Shown here piece by piece: positions 21,387 to 32,139 of a stretch of 64,000 nucleotides of DNA (position 1 is its first letter; each line of letters begins with the position of its first letter). The stretch lies in NCBI RefSeq assembly GCF_000699445.3, contig NC_067202.1:12367924-12431923 (forward strand), given 5' to 3'. A program made the position numbers and the translations under genes. This DNA comes from Schistosoma haematobium. Its lineage: Eukaryota; Platyhelminthes; Trematoda; Strigeidida; Schistosomatidae. The notes beneath the pieces are model-generated. The model made no database searches. It was not told the DNA's origin and saw only the letters and a program-made list of their open reading frames with translations.

Positions 21387-22511
21387 TTGAAAGAATTACT
21401 TTTATTATGTACAGCTAATGTTCAATTTACGTTTGATGGTGAATATTTTCGACAAGTTGATGGTGTAGCTATTGGTAGCCATTTAGGGCCTCTCTTAGCT
21501 GAGGTATTCATGTCATATGTGGAAAATATGACGAGCAACCTCATTAGTGAGACAACTCTATATAGAAGATATATGGACGATGTCCTAATTATATGTGATA
21601 AGGATTTTGATGTTTACCGATTACTGGATAAACTCAATGGTGTTCAAAACGATATTGTGATGACACATGAATCAGAAAGTAATGGCCAATTAGCCTTTCT
21701 AGACATACTTTTAAGTCAAAAGGATGATAGCACTATTAGACGGTCCGTGTATAGGAAACCAACTTGGACGGGACAATACTTAAATTCCCACAGTTTCTGT
21801 CCATTGCAATACAACAGAGGTCTAGTTAAGCGCCTCTTTAAGAGGACTCGAAGAATATGTACCTCTGATATGGTGGAAAAAGATGAAAAGTTACTGACTG
21901 ACACTTTAATAGCAAATGGTTATCCACTCAAGTTTATTAATAGGTGCAAAAGTCAGTTAATGCCAAGACCTCTAGTTTATTCAGTGCCAAAGAAAAAGGT
22001 TTATATCAATCTACCATATAGAGGCGAATCTAACAGTATAGTTTTAAGGCAGAGATTGAAAGCAGCCATCGAGAATACCTATTATGCTGCTCAACTGGTT
22101 GTGATTGAAAAGTCTAAGCCCATGATTCCTAATAGACCTAAACAATGCACTAATGATTACATCACATCCCATTGTATTTACCAATTTACATATTTGTGTG
22201 GATACACATATATAGGGAGGAGTAATCGAACAATGCAATCAAGGGTCAATGAACATGTGCCTAGATGGCTTCAAAATCAGTGTGTGTCAAATGATCCGAT
22301 CAATGTAGGAGGTAGAAAACCAACCTCATCGATAGCGAAACATATAATTGAGACGGGGCACAAAATTAACATGAATACAGCTTTTAGAACGTCGTATAGA
22401 AATTGTCAAGGTCGAATTTTTAAGTTTATTGAAGCCTTGGCCATTCGTAAATTTAAACCCCCCTTATGTGTACAAAAACAATTTGTCGTAACCTTGAATT
22501 TACCTTGGTAA
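21387..22511 (+). CDS. Penelope-like retroelement RT and GIY-YIG endonuclease (5'-truncated)
   Basis: A 374-codon uninterrupted frame. The reverse transcriptase part shows VDGVAIGSHLGPLLAEVF (about residues 25-42) and the catalytic YMDD box (62-65), then LAFLDILL and the thumb-like VYRKPTWTGQYLNSHS segment common to Penelope-like elements. The C-terminal third is a GIY-YIG endonuclease: CIYQ (263-266), YTYIGRSNR (273-281), NEH (288-290), SSIAKHIIETGH (314-325) and the metal-binding Glu in FIEALAIRKF (349). Penelope-like elements copy RNA into the genome and cut target DNA with the GIY-YIG domain. The N-terminal RT motifs are missing, so this copy is 5'-truncated; the frame has no stop, so insertion may be fairly recent. 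It lies between the two IF1 genes. One oddity is GSHLGPLL where GSPLGPLL is usual. No hammerhead was seen in its immediate flanks. Confidence 0.92.
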   Translation: MKELLLLCTANVQFTFDGEYFRQVDGVAIGSHLGPLLAEVFMSYVENMTSNLISETTLYRRYMDDVLIICDKDFDVYRLLDKLNGVQNDIVMTHESESNGQLAFLDILLSQKDDSTIRRSVYRKPTWTGQYLNSHSFCPLQYNRGLVKRLFKRTRRICTSDMVEKDEKLLTDTLIANGYPLKFINRCKSQLMPRPLVYSVPKKKVYINLPYRGESNSIVLRQRLKAAIENTYYAAQLVVIEKSKPMIPNRPKQCTNDYITSHCIYQFTYLCGYTYIGRSNRTMQSRVNEHVPRWLQNQCVSNDPINVGGRKPTSSIAKHIIETGHKINMNTAFRTSYRNCQGRIFKFIEALAIRKFKPPLCVQKQFVVTLNLPW

Positions 22512-22514
22512 TCC

Positions 22515-23678
22515 TTAAGTCATTCTATGGCTTAGGATAACACGACAATTTCTTATTCTTTCTCTCCCCTTAGTTATTTTAATTGTACTTTTATTTGTTT
22601 AACCTTTATTAATTTTCATATAAAAATGCCTTGACAAGTATATGTGTGTGACCAGATTGTTCGAAATGTATAGCGCAAATACATCACATTTTTCAGATCA
22701 ACTCCGTCTTCTCATTGTTCTATGGAAACCTAAACATTAATTGATAGAAAAAATAAGTAAATGTATCAATCATGTCAAGGGGATTTAGTCATTCTATGCT
22801 ATACATTGATCCTTAAAACAAAGAATAAAAAGATAGAATAGATATCTGTTTTGGAAATAAAATACTTTCTAAAATCTTGACAGGAATTAACCAACAAAAG
22901 TTGTGTTAGATTTGACACGCCGAAAAACTTGAAATCTTAGGGTCTGCATACCAAAGGAATCGATGGTTAGAGACATTGAATGACATGACTCAAAATCGTT
23001 TAAAATGGCGCAGGTGCATCTCCTCTTTGTGTTCTCACAAATTCTAACCTTCTGAATACTCCATGTCCCTTTTTTTCTCTTTCCAAATCTATTTCACTGG
23101 ATTCTACTCCTTGAACAACATCTTCAAACTCTCATCTTTCCGATTACTGCTTATACCCTTACTATCTCTACCACTACTGGATTTGAATATGACAACTGCA
23201 TCTCAGTGCTAATGTGGTATGGCAACTCGAACTGATGTACGTACGTACAAAGCTCTACGTTGTTACTGACTGACTGACGGAATAAGTTTCCCTCCTTGTC
23301 TTTTTATTTTATTATGAAATAGGTTAGAAAATGATTGAATGATACAGAGAACTTATGCTGTTAACTTTTTCGATTGCAATTTCGTGCTTTGTTTTTTCTG
23401 GGATTGCATAGGGATCATTTTTGCTTTTTCTTTTGATATAAGTAACACTACAACTTATTAATCGAACCGATTAGTTAAAGGTGACTGAAATTATACCTGA
23501 TAGAATAGATAGAAAAAAGTATTAAAGATTATTCAGTAATTTATCATCATTCGACTTTCAAGTACAGAAATCTGTTGGATATGTGAAAATCTACATATAC
23601 ACAGATACATATCATGCTAATTGGAATTTCAGTCTATAATATCTAATACAAGTCGATAAAAATGGTCGATCCTGTCAA
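22515..23678. other. 3' flank of the Penelope-like copy, no gene seen
   Basis: It holds a short T-rich 3' UTR-like stretch after the element, then AT-rich DNA up to the last ATP5IF1-A exon. No supported feature. Confidence 0.45.
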
Positions 23679-23732
23679 CTAATGCTTCTTTTCAAGATCA
23701 GCCAGTAATTTTTTCCGTTTTTTGAGTGATTC
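23679..23732 (-). CDS. ATP5IF1: ATP synthase inhibitor IF1, copy A, exon 4 (C-terminus)
   Basis: A 54-nt terminal exon with acceptor TTCCTTTAG. It encodes ESLKKRKKLLADLEKKH and a TAG stop, phase 0. The heptad-like Leu/Lys/Glu pattern continues the coiled coil from exon 3 and matches the length and basic character of the IF1 C-terminus that drives dimerisation. The intron to exon 3 is about 6.4 kb and contains two gypsy fragments and two RTE fragments. Confidence 0.75.
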   Translation of the reverse strand, partial: ESLKKRKKLLADLEKKH

Positions 23733-24015
23733 CTAAAGGAAATATAAAAAAAATGTAGAAGTTTCACATCACTGAGAAAAGTCCATCGCAATAATATCGA
23801 ACAAAAGAAACACCAACTAACAATATGGAATAGTTTTTAAATTCAGTGGAGGAAGAACTAGTAAAAGTATAGAATAAGGAGAGACGAGCCAATTACGGTC
23901 GAGGATTTTCGGGTTTCAAGTCTTCGCCAGCACTGATCGGATAATAAATAGCCAGCCAGCGTGCCCCATCACAATCCAATCTAGCAGATTCATAAGATCT
24001 GGTATTAGAGTCCCG

Positions 24016-25560
24016 CTAAGACCGCGAGAGTGGTCTGTGCTTTCGATTTATCCACCTTCTAGGCAATAATGAAGTGGTATCACTCTTTGCTGGCACAGAG
24101 ACTGACCTATCTGTTCCAGGGTTTTTGATTTGAAAGGTGTCCACCAGAACATCAAGAGGTATTCTATGTCTGGTCTTGTTGCTGGTGTTAGAAGTTGCTT
24201 TCAGTTGGTAAGCATGACATACCCAAACTTCTGATCCAACTGACGCCTCGTAAACCACACTTGCATTCATTTCACGATTCGGCAAGTTATCCATGTAGGA
24301 TGTTTGCTATGATAGTCTATAGTAAGTACTTTTTGATCCACCGTAAACAATCGCCTTTGTACCCCATGATGTTCCTAAAATCTTTTCGGTCGTCCCCTCC
24401 CTTTTTGATTTTTGAAGAGCAACAAAGCCTTCTATCTGGCCATTGGATCGGGGATGGAATGGAGGTTTTCGGGCATGACTGATTTCATTTGACTGACAAA
24501 ATTCTGAGAAGGTCGCAGACGTAATCTGTGTTCGATTGTTGTTAACTACTAATTCTGGGACCCCGAAACGACTAAACAGTTGCCGTAGTTTTCTGGCTGT
24601 GCAGCTTACAGTTGGATGTTCAATGATAAAAGTTTCTGGCCACTTGCTGTATGCATCAACTACTAGAAGGTAAGTTTGTTCATGAAGTATACCAGCAAAG
24701 TCCAAAGGTATACGCTACCACGGTGACTGTGGCGATGGCCGTGATTGCAGCTCCGCTTTCCGTGATACTTTTGTTTTGAATGCATATTTGGTACACGAAC
24801 AGGATAGCTGCTCCAGTTGAGTGTCTAAATGCAGCCAGTATACATGACTTAGTGCTAGTGCTTTCATGAGATTTATTCCAGAATGTCCCGCGCGTAACTC
24901 TTCAAGCACTGTTGGTAGCAGCTTCTTTGATATTATGACACGTTTGGCAAACGGAAGGTAGTCGCTTATGATTGAGGGAGATAGTCCGCGCTGATAAAAC
25001 TCCTGAAGCTCTGTGAAGCTGGTTTTCGAGGGCCACCCTTCTAGGTGGAACTTTTTAACTTGTAAAACTGGGTCTTGAAGAGTTTCTTCTCTGACTTCCT
25101 CTGATGACACTCGAGTGTGACGAATGGCATCTGCTATTATACACCTAATTTCTGAATCTACTATTATGGAGGCAAATTTTATTTTTAGCTTTTCTAGAAA
25201 CCTTTCACCTGTCTTTTCTGCAAGTATCGGGGTGTCCAATGATGAGCACGACAAGTTGCAGACACTGTTAATAGGTATATCTATTATTCCAAGTTTTTCT
25301 AGTATATCTAGATCAAGAAGATCAAAGTTCGGCTGTTCTGTTAGATAGCATATTCCTTCATAGTTAGTTCAAATGAAGGAAAATTCACACTGTAATTCGT
25401 CAACCAGTTTTAGCACTCCTCTTGATGAGCTTTTAGCGGTCTTCTTAGACGGCTTCATTGACGGTTTCCCAAGCAGGTTATACGTTTCTCTAGACACTAG
25501 GATGGTACCGGATGCTGTGTCAATTTGAAGACGCGCCCCAACATAATCCTGTATGGAATA
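24016..25560 (-). mobile_element. Ty3/gypsy-type element with internal deletion (protease-integrase)
   Basis: Read on the minus strand in order: an aspartic protease-like segment (QIDTASGTILVSRETYNLLG, then LEKLGIIDIPINS) at about 25560-25260; the very end of RNase H (VDSEIRCIIADAIRHT); the integrase zinc-binding region (AGHSGINLMKALAL...CSCTKYA); the integrase core (LDFAG...YLLVVDAYSKWPE); and a C-terminal piece (SEVWVCHAYQLK) with a linker tail to 24016. Reverse transcriptase and most of RNase H are absent, so a deletion joined protease directly to the end of RNase H. It sits in ATP5IF1-A intron 3 in the same orientation as the gene. LTRs were not identified. Confidence 0.8.
24307..25254 (-). 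pseudogene. Gypsy integrase, inactivated
   Basis: Integrase of the element above. It begins in the RNase H end and zinc-binding domain, then a TAG stop (about 24712) interrupts the entry to the catalytic core, where GAG/Glu is usual. In the core the first Asp is present (LDFAG), the second is replaced (VVNNNRTQ where the family has a D-N-G-like turn), and the Glu remains (NGQIEGF). Past it the reading frame is shortened by a deletion before the C-terminal piece at 24016-24294. A stop also lies in the protease part near 25368. Not functional. Confidence 0.8.
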
Positions 25561-25564
25561 TGCT

Positions 25565-26650
25565 TTGATCTAATCTGCATGCCAACAGTGTAGTACCAAG
25601 CATTTCAGTGAGTAAATTTTGTATATCACAGAATAATCTTTACTGGATATTTTATTTCATGATGCACTTTTCAATTTATTTGCTTTTTATCCGGTATGCT
25701 GAAATTAACCACAGTACAGTGTTTGTAGAAGAGACATGTGGATGGCTTCAAATGATTGAAATGGAATCTTCTAGAGAAAACTATGCTCTTATATGCACAT
25801 ACTTACTTATTAAATCAACAAAAAAAGTCTCGAAAATGCTAGATACCACACTTCTATTGAATATTCAGAACAGATTGATGACTTTACACGTACATTTTTG
25901 CCGAATGAATTGAAGTAATACAATAGGATAATGAAGTTTATCAAGACCATCTATATATGATATCAGATTACCTCAATATATTTTAAATAACTATCTGATT
26001 ACAAATATTTACTTGTTAAGACATTGATTTATGAGAAGTAAATGTCATATTAAGCAAATTGGAATATAGAAATAATAGGGAAAGACAGTATAAATTGTAC
26101 CACTTATGAAAAATAAATCAATATTACTAGGGTAGGTTAAAGGGTAAGGACAAATAGTTTTTGAATACACAGTGAAGATTTGAACTTTCATATGACCAAG
26201 CCAACGTTTCACAGCAAATCTAAGTATTTGGCTCAAAACACCTTTTACATAAAGCTACAAAGATTAAATTGAGATCGAGCTTATAACCTAATTCAACTGT
26301 ATATTTAGTAGTGGAAGAATATATTCTTTGTATCATTAACTTTTACTGATCAAACTCGAAATGGGATGATAACCAATTGTTCATTGATGCAAATCTTACT
26401 GCATCATATATATACTGTTATATTTCCTGCGCATCGACAGCCTTTAGGTTCAGTCAGTCAGTTATAATGAAACGTAGAACCTAACATATATATGTACCAG
26501 TTAAGGTTGGTTAGACATATCAAAAGTCCGATGAAATTATAAAGATAAATAATAGGGTAGTAGTCGAAAAGGTTAGGTGTAGTAAAAAAAATGAACAAAA
26601 AGGTATGAAATTCCAAGGTTCAAGAACCATGGAAAGATAAAGCGTAAATG
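25565..26650. other. Intron 3 of ATP5IF1-A, no exon seen
   Basis: A 101-codon + strand frame (25608-25913) of Ile/Leu/Thr-rich composition is present without recognised similarity or splice sites. Otherwise nothing was identified. Confidence 0.4.
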
Positions 26651-26654
26651 CGCC

Positions 26655-26900
26655 TGGGCTAGTGTGGATGACTCGCGGTGACTCCAACCAGGTAGTTCAC
26701 ACCTATCAGCATGGCTCAAACCAACTATCAATGACTTTATGAACTAATACTATGCATATCCTAACTTGGCCACCCCTAACTTTCTTCCAACCTATTCCTA
26801 CACCAGAAAACATGTTGCTTCGGAATAGGGGGTAGTTGGGGATACTTGACACATATCTAAAATAACTTCATCAACCCATATGCCATCTTTACCTAGTACC
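26655..26900 (-). mobile_element. RTE-like LINE fragment
   Basis: It shares with 20690-20920 the words caaccaggtagtt/caaccaagtagt, catggctc, ggccacccctaactttcttcc and gggtagttggggata, in the same order. Heavily mutated. Confidence 0.55.
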
Positions 26901-26904
26901 CAGA

Positions 26905-27910
26905 ATCAAAGTCTGATATGATATATATCATTTAACAAGTACAGGTTTATGTACTCCGCTTTGAGTCACATTGTTTATGAGCGGTAGTGACAGCAATCGG
27001 TTACACAGAATTGAATTCAGTCTTGCGCTATTGGAACTGACTACCTGAAGAGTTAGGGCTACATGGTTTAACTACGAAGCTACTGGTTCTGGAAAAAGAC
27101 CTGGGTTACCGCAAATTAACAATTAAGCAGAAATATGATTTATTTCAATAGGCATATCTCATCTTATTCACAATCGGATGAGTCTCAAGAAGTCTGAATT
27201 ATTAATTTAAATATTTCTATTCGATTAGATGAATTTTGTCAAAAAACTATGTAACTATTGAGAAATATGAAAATCCTAAGTCTGACTCCGGTGAACAGTT
27301 GTAAGTGAACAATGTCAAATATCCATACTCCTTCTATGGTTTCACAACTTCATATCAAATAGTGATCAAAATTATCTGTGATATGAAATTACCCTTAAAT
27401 GATCTTTTAACTCTTATGGAACAATTCGTCGAATGAGAATCAATACTACTGCTATTCATCTCGGTATTTTCATCTCATTGTGCTAATACAGTATGGCGCC
27501 TTGGATAGGCACATATCTGCGTACTAGACTCGATATAGATAACAACTGACTGTATGAAGATTGTACTTTACCATTTTCCTAAGCAATGTAAACACCGTTC
27601 AAGATCGATACATAAATAAAGTCTAGATAGATAAAGTGTTTTCTTCAAATGTGTTGCAAGATCGATACGTATGATAACATATACCTGAATACACATAGAA
27701 GTAAGGTTGTATGGCGAACACATAAACAGTAAGTTATTGATTAATTACATACATAGAGGTCACAAAGTATGGTCCATTATTTAAAAAAGCAGAATTTACC
27801 AACTAACTTAGACAACGAGGTAAAATAAGAAGCGTAATAGTTTCATCAATTAATAATGCAAGACAAAAATTTGAAATCAACAGATTAGTCAACTTCAGTA
27901 CATATATTGT
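26905..27910. other. Intron 3 of ATP5IF1-A, no feature seen
   Basis: AT-rich sequence without recognised exon or repeat. The short frames present are unremarkable. Confidence 0.4.
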
Positions 27911-27914
27911 TTGG

Positions 27915-28989
27915 AAAGATAGTGGTTGTGCCAGAATCTCCACGACCAAAAGTGTTGAAGCAATTTCTTATTGATCATCCTGGAGTAAAACTAATGAAGT
28001 TCATGGCTCGAAGTTAAGTATATTGGTTTCTCATGGACCAGTACATCATGAAGTTAGTAAGTGAATACACAGTATCAACAAGCGACGAAATTTAACGCTA
28101 AAGTGCCGCCGGTTTTATGGCCACAGCCTGAATAGCCCTGGTCCACGATACATATCGACTTTACTGGCCCAATCAATGGGACTACTTATTTAGTTGTAGT
28201 CGATGTGTTTTCGAAATGGTCAGAAGTCCTCTCCATCGTGCCACCAACGACGATCAAAACACCACAGCTGTTGACGGAGATCTACCGGGACAGATCACCT
28301 GATGTAATTGTATCAGATAGCGGTTGGCAGTTCATTTCCAGCCAGTTCCAGGAATTCTGCCGACGGCTAGTCACCAAATATTTCCGCTCTTCTCCTTACC
28401 ATCCAGTCGAATGGCCAAGCAGAAAGGTTTGTAGACACGTTTAAGAGGGCCCGACTTAAGTCAAAAGGGGAGGGGATGCCAGTCGAAATACCACAGAACT
28501 TTTTACTTGTTTATCGAACGACACCCAGTGATACGTTATCGGAGCAAAGTCCCCAGCAGAGACCCTCATGGGAAAAAGACTGAGGACGATCCATAATCTG
28601 GTACTTCCGAAAACTACACCAGGAGCTGCCGACGTAAGAGGCAGGATGTCCGGTATTTGCTCGGGACTACATACCAAAACATGGTCCCTGGACTGAAGCA
28701 CGTGTGATCAGAAGGCTGGGCCAAGTCATGTAAAAAGTTGAGGTAGGAAGAGACAGGTGGATTCGACACCGAAACTAGCTACGGAAACGGCTAGCCCAAG
28801 ATTGCCCGTCGAGAAACACAAATCTCCAGCTCCAAGTTCTATTAGATACCTTCAACATTCCTGAAGTCCCCACGCAAGAAGTACAACAAAAAATCAACCT
28901 ACGTTCTAAAAGGTGGTCACTTCGAAAACGGCAACAAACGGTCAAGATGCAAGTGAACGCCAAGAACATACGCTATTAAAAAGGGGAGG
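27915..28989 (+). pseudogene. Ty3/gypsy integrase remnant, 5'-truncated, frameshifted
   Basis: It starts inside the integrase (VVVPESPRPKVL, HPGVKLMKFMARS, then a stop before VYW). The core region is readable with a frame change near 28150: TYLVVVDVFSKWSEV, then VSDSGWQFISSQFQEFCRR. At about 28400 a one-base frameshift precedes the Asn-Gly-Gln/Glu catalytic block, after which PAETLMGKRLRT, a standard gypsy integrase C-terminal motif, is in another frame. The remaining C-terminal region runs to about 28977. A polypurine tract (aaaaaggggagg, 28978-28989) directly abuts the LTR. Orientation is opposite to ATP5IF1-A. Gag, protease, RT and RNase H are missing. Confidence 0.85.
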
Positions 28990-29528
28990 TGTTGGGGATG
29001 CTAGATACTCAAAAGTCACTTGGTAAACGTCCTATTTTGGAAATTTGAATTTCTCATTTTCGCGCCAAAAGCACCCATTTTCACCTTCAGATTCTATTTA
29101 CTACTTGGAAGGACCCTAAATGCAATTGGTTCGTTTCCTCCTTTAATACTCCATTTTGTGACGTTTCCTAAAGACATATTTATAATGTATATATACGTTT
29201 TAGTCGTGTGCTTGTTTGTCCGTGCTTTTGGCTGCTCGTGGAAAATACTTTTCCCTCCATTGAATGTGGTCCTCCCCCTCTTGTTAGCAGGGCTGGGGAG
29301 TATTGGAATAGTTTAGCTTGACCTGTTGTTGTATTGCTGACCGTTCTGTTCGCAGGTTTAGGTGATATTGTAATCTCTTCAACACAGCGAGGTTATCGAT
29401 AACTCACGTGTCATTCTTCTAGGTTCTATATATGCATAATTTTATGAAGGTTGTAAATAGTTAGTCGGTCATAACCAACGCAGAACTTAACTCGACGCAC
29501 CAGATTAGTACAATGATATAAAATCAAC
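28990..29528 (+). mobile_element. 3' LTR of the gypsy remnant
   Basis: It starts with TGTTGGGGATGC right after the polypurine tract. It includes a TATA-like run (tataatgtatatatac near 29180) and a GC-richer downstream part. The right end is uncertain; a CA-ended candidate is ...aatcaaca near 29529. No second copy of the LTR was seen in the window. Confidence 0.6.
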
Positions 29529-29550
29529 AAGTTGAATGGGAAAGAGTCGG

Positions 29551-29579
29551 AATAATAATAATAATAATAATAATAATAA
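29551..29579. repeat. (AAT)n microsatellite
   Basis: About nine AAT units at the right side of the LTR region. Confidence 0.95.
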
Positions 29580-29749
29580 CGATAGTCAAAACTAAACACT
29601 GAGGATACTGTTTGAGAAAAAAAACTGAATGAAAAAGTATGGATGCAGAAATACTGAAACTTAATATCCAGATGAAGATAAAGATTGGATACTTATGAAC
29701 TACTTTCATTTATGCTGAGTTATGTTACCGAACGTCTCTAACTACTGAT

Positions 29750-30010
29750 AACGCGAAATACAACAAGGTGGTTTGGATCCGCCAATATAGTCTAGTTCAA
29801 CAGTCAATGCTTTAATAGACTGAAATTACATTTTGGTTTGGCCAGCACAAAACTTTCTTCCAACCTACATCTACTCCACCTATCAAATCAGTGATGAGGT
29901 AGGCAATATACGGGGTCATAAATAACACATATCGCGAAAACTTCAATAGATAAAGATTCCCGATCTCGTTAACTGAGTTGTCATAGAATTCGAAGAATGT
30001 CTCGAAGATC
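29750..30010 (-). mobile_element. RTE-like LINE fragment
   Basis: It contains diverged forms of the RTE words seen at 20690 (ggtttggccagcacaaaactttcttcc, split by changes; cataaataacacat; gataaagattc...aacctcgtt-like gatctcgttaactga). Degenerate and 5'-truncated. Confidence 0.5.
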
Positions 30011-30126
30011 GGAGGATAGTAATTTGTGAATCTCTAATGAATTCATAAACACAGCTTAAATGGTTATTCCAGCTTGTTACAATACAGTAGCTTGAATAAA
30101 AGTAACATTACAGTCGAAAAACTTAC

Positions 30127-30207
30127 TTCAAGTCGTTTGATCTCCTTCTTTTCACGTTCATGTTCCTCTTCTAAATGCTTCTTTAATTCATGTAACTGTT
30201 GTTGTTG
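30127..30207 (-). CDS. ATP5IF1: ATP synthase inhibitor IF1, copy A, exon 3 (coiled coil)
   Basis: An 81-nt exon. The acceptor follows a T-run and GTTGTTGTTGTAG, the donor is GTAAGT, phase 0 at both ends. It encodes QQQQLHELKKHLEEEHE then REKKEIKRLE, a Glu/Lys-rich helix matching the IF1 segment after EExYF (QLxxLKKHxEEEIxHHKKEIERL). It joins exon 2 at KL and exon 4 at ESL, continuing the heptads. The four Gln are coded by a CAA repeat next to the acceptor, so length polymorphism is possible. Confidence 0.85.
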
Positions 30208-30274
30208 CTACAACAACAACAAAAAAAAAATAATTCACAACTTTATAAAAAGTTACTTTAATAGAGCGTAAACA

Positions 30275-30605
30275 GAGTTTATGGGTACGAAGAATTCATT
30301 TACGGAAGTTGGTAAACTGATTCCAAACCAATGGTACGCATGGGGACCAGGATCATTAGGGAATAAATAGCGTATAAACTAATCGTTGGTCACTAAGTAC
30401 CATGGGTCTGCATTTCCTGACGGTGCTCCACTACCTTGTGGACTAGATCTATAGGCCAAAGGCTCGGGTTGTGACCCTTTAAGAAAACAACCTGCTTTGG
30501 TTAGTGCAGCCAGGCCCTATCCAAGCCCTCACACAAATTTTGTTTATCGCATATATATTTTGGTGCCCCTTTCTACCAAAATTTATGTGTTTGAATAAAT
30601 AAATA
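30275..30605 (+). repeat. Dispersed repeat B, 5'-truncated
   Basis: It starts within the middle block (gattccaaaccaatggtacgcatgg) and retains the end (ctgctttggtta, ccctcacacaaattt, ttgaataaataaata). It lies in ATP5IF1-A intron 2, antisense to the gene. Confidence 0.75.
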
Positions 30606-30682
30606 CTCTTAAGTAGTCTCACATATCGTGATCGAATCACAACAGTTTTGTATCTATATTTACAACACAACGCATCTGGACC

Positions 30683-30685
<3 letters not shown>

Positions 30686-30730
<45 letters not shown>
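30686..30730. repeat. (TA)n microsatellite
   Basis: About 45 bp of alternating TA in ATP5IF1-A intron 2, between repeat B and exon 2. Confidence 0.95.
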
Positions 30731-30732
<2 letters not shown>

Positions 30733-31279
30733 CAGTAGGTACCATCTTACATCATCTAATTAATTAATTTGATATCCATAAGTTAAAAAATATAGTTCCT
30801 GGAATAAGTATGTACCGGTGCAAGTTGTCTCATTTTTGATATCCATGTAATAACAGAAGGAATTAACAAAATAAAGAGTAGCTGACCTCTTGACATGTTG
30901 GTATGGACTGGATATCATGATGACCCAATAAAGCTATTTCAGCAGGGGAACTTATTCCTTTGGGTTCTACCATGCTACGAAGGCCATTTGGAGAGCGGTA
31001 AGACTAAGACACCAAAAGCTTCTCCGGAAAAGGCAGTATGTGACGAGTCTCAAGCAGTTGACCTTTGCAGTCTGGGGTTCGCTCCCAGATCTTTAAGATC
31101 ACTAACAATTTAGCTTTGCTCTTAGGTATCTGAAGAATTATCCTCCCACGATGTGATGACCGCAAAGTAACAAGGGCTCACATAGGAAACCAGATCACTA
31201 GCTGTAGTTAAAAGCCAAACATGAGAAGTGTGGTTGAAAAAAAGGAAGGATAAAGAGTATGAAATGACTAGCAATAGTG

Positions 31280-31363
<84 letters not shown>
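31280..31363. repeat. (TA)n microsatellite next to ATP5IF1-A exon 2
   Basis: About 84 bp of TA with one early CA interruption, ending 20 bp from the exon 2 donor. Comparable in place to 14662-14736 in copy B. Confidence 0.95.
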
Positions 31364-31365
<2 letters not shown>

Positions 31366-31382
31366 ATGACATAATTGTTTAC

Positions 31383-31472
31383 CAATTTATAGAAGTATTC
31401 TTCCTCATTACGTGCTTCTAATTTGCCGAACGCCCCACCAGCATCCCGAATAGAACCACCAGTACCACCACC
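31383..31472 (-). CDS. ATP5IF1: ATP synthase inhibitor IF1, copy A, exon 2 (inhibitory core)
   Basis: A 30-codon exon with acceptor CTCTTATCAAG and donor GTAAAC, phase 0 both ends. It encodes GGGTGGSIRDAGGAFGKLEA and then RNEEEYFYKL, the conserved IF1 inhibitory motif in its invertebrate form (SIRDAGGAFGK, EEEYFYK, as in nematode MAI proteins). Assembled from the Met in exon 1, copy A predicts 87 residues, the normal size of mature IF1: Gly-rich start, inhibitory helix, then a coiled coil in exons 3 and 4. It acts on F1 in the mitochondrial matrix. Compared with copy B exon 2, length and splice phases are identical but many residues differ, so the duplication is old. Confidence 0.92.
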
Positions 31473-31479
31473 CTTGATA

Positions 31480-32135
31480 AGAGAAAATTAGTAAACATAC
31501 ATTAATACATAAAATCCATACTCAGTAAGATAAGTGGATGTCATTATCATATCTGAATAACGATTCTATCTAAATAAACATAATTTCCTGAAAAATTATT
31601 TGATTGCATACAAAAATAATGTATCGCACGATAAGTTATTGTCTTTCAGTTGTTGTCAAACATCCTATAGAACCATAATAGGAATAAATAAATCCTAGCT
31701 AATCAATACAGTGTAAATGTGTTACTACTTGAAAGTTAACCCATATTTAATGTAATATGAGAATAGTGTAACTTTATAAACTATTTCTTATTGATAACCT
31801 TTACCACTCATGTTAGTATATGGTGATGGTTACAAATTGTTAATTAGTAGGAAAATACGATCAGATAATTAAAATGATGAGTTATTGATCACAAATTTAA
31901 TCAGCCAACTTAGAGCCTGGCATAGAAGTGAGTTGTTTTAAGTCACTGTAGCAGATTGGCGCAGTGAGACGAAATGAACAATATGAATACAAAAACAAAG
32001 AGAAATAGTGTAGGAGCAGTAGTCATGAGAAAGACTGTACATTGAGAATATGATTAAAAAAAGACCGGGTGAAAGTGTATATGAAGGAATGCTGGGGTTG
32101 AAGATCTAGAAGGAGATAAAGAGAGGACGCACTTG
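31480..32135. other. Intron 1 of ATP5IF1-A, no feature seen
   Basis: AT-rich intron sequence without recognised repeat or frame. Confidence 0.45.
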
Positions 32136-32139
32136 CACC

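Noticed and set aside
21716..22238. Minus-strand frames under the Penelope-like ORF
   Set aside because: Shadows of the + strand retroelement frame. Minus-strand frames at 42064-42294 under the LINE and + strand frames at 36558-36993 under MMAB were rejected likewise.
21387..22700. Hammerhead attached to the Penelope-like element
   Set aside because: Some Penelope-like elements carry hammerheads in their terminal repeats, so I looked for CTGANGA with GAAA in both flanks and found none.
25608..25913. 101-codon + strand frame in IF1-A intron 3
   Set aside because: No Kozak-like context, domain, splice signals or conservation evidence; consistent with chance.
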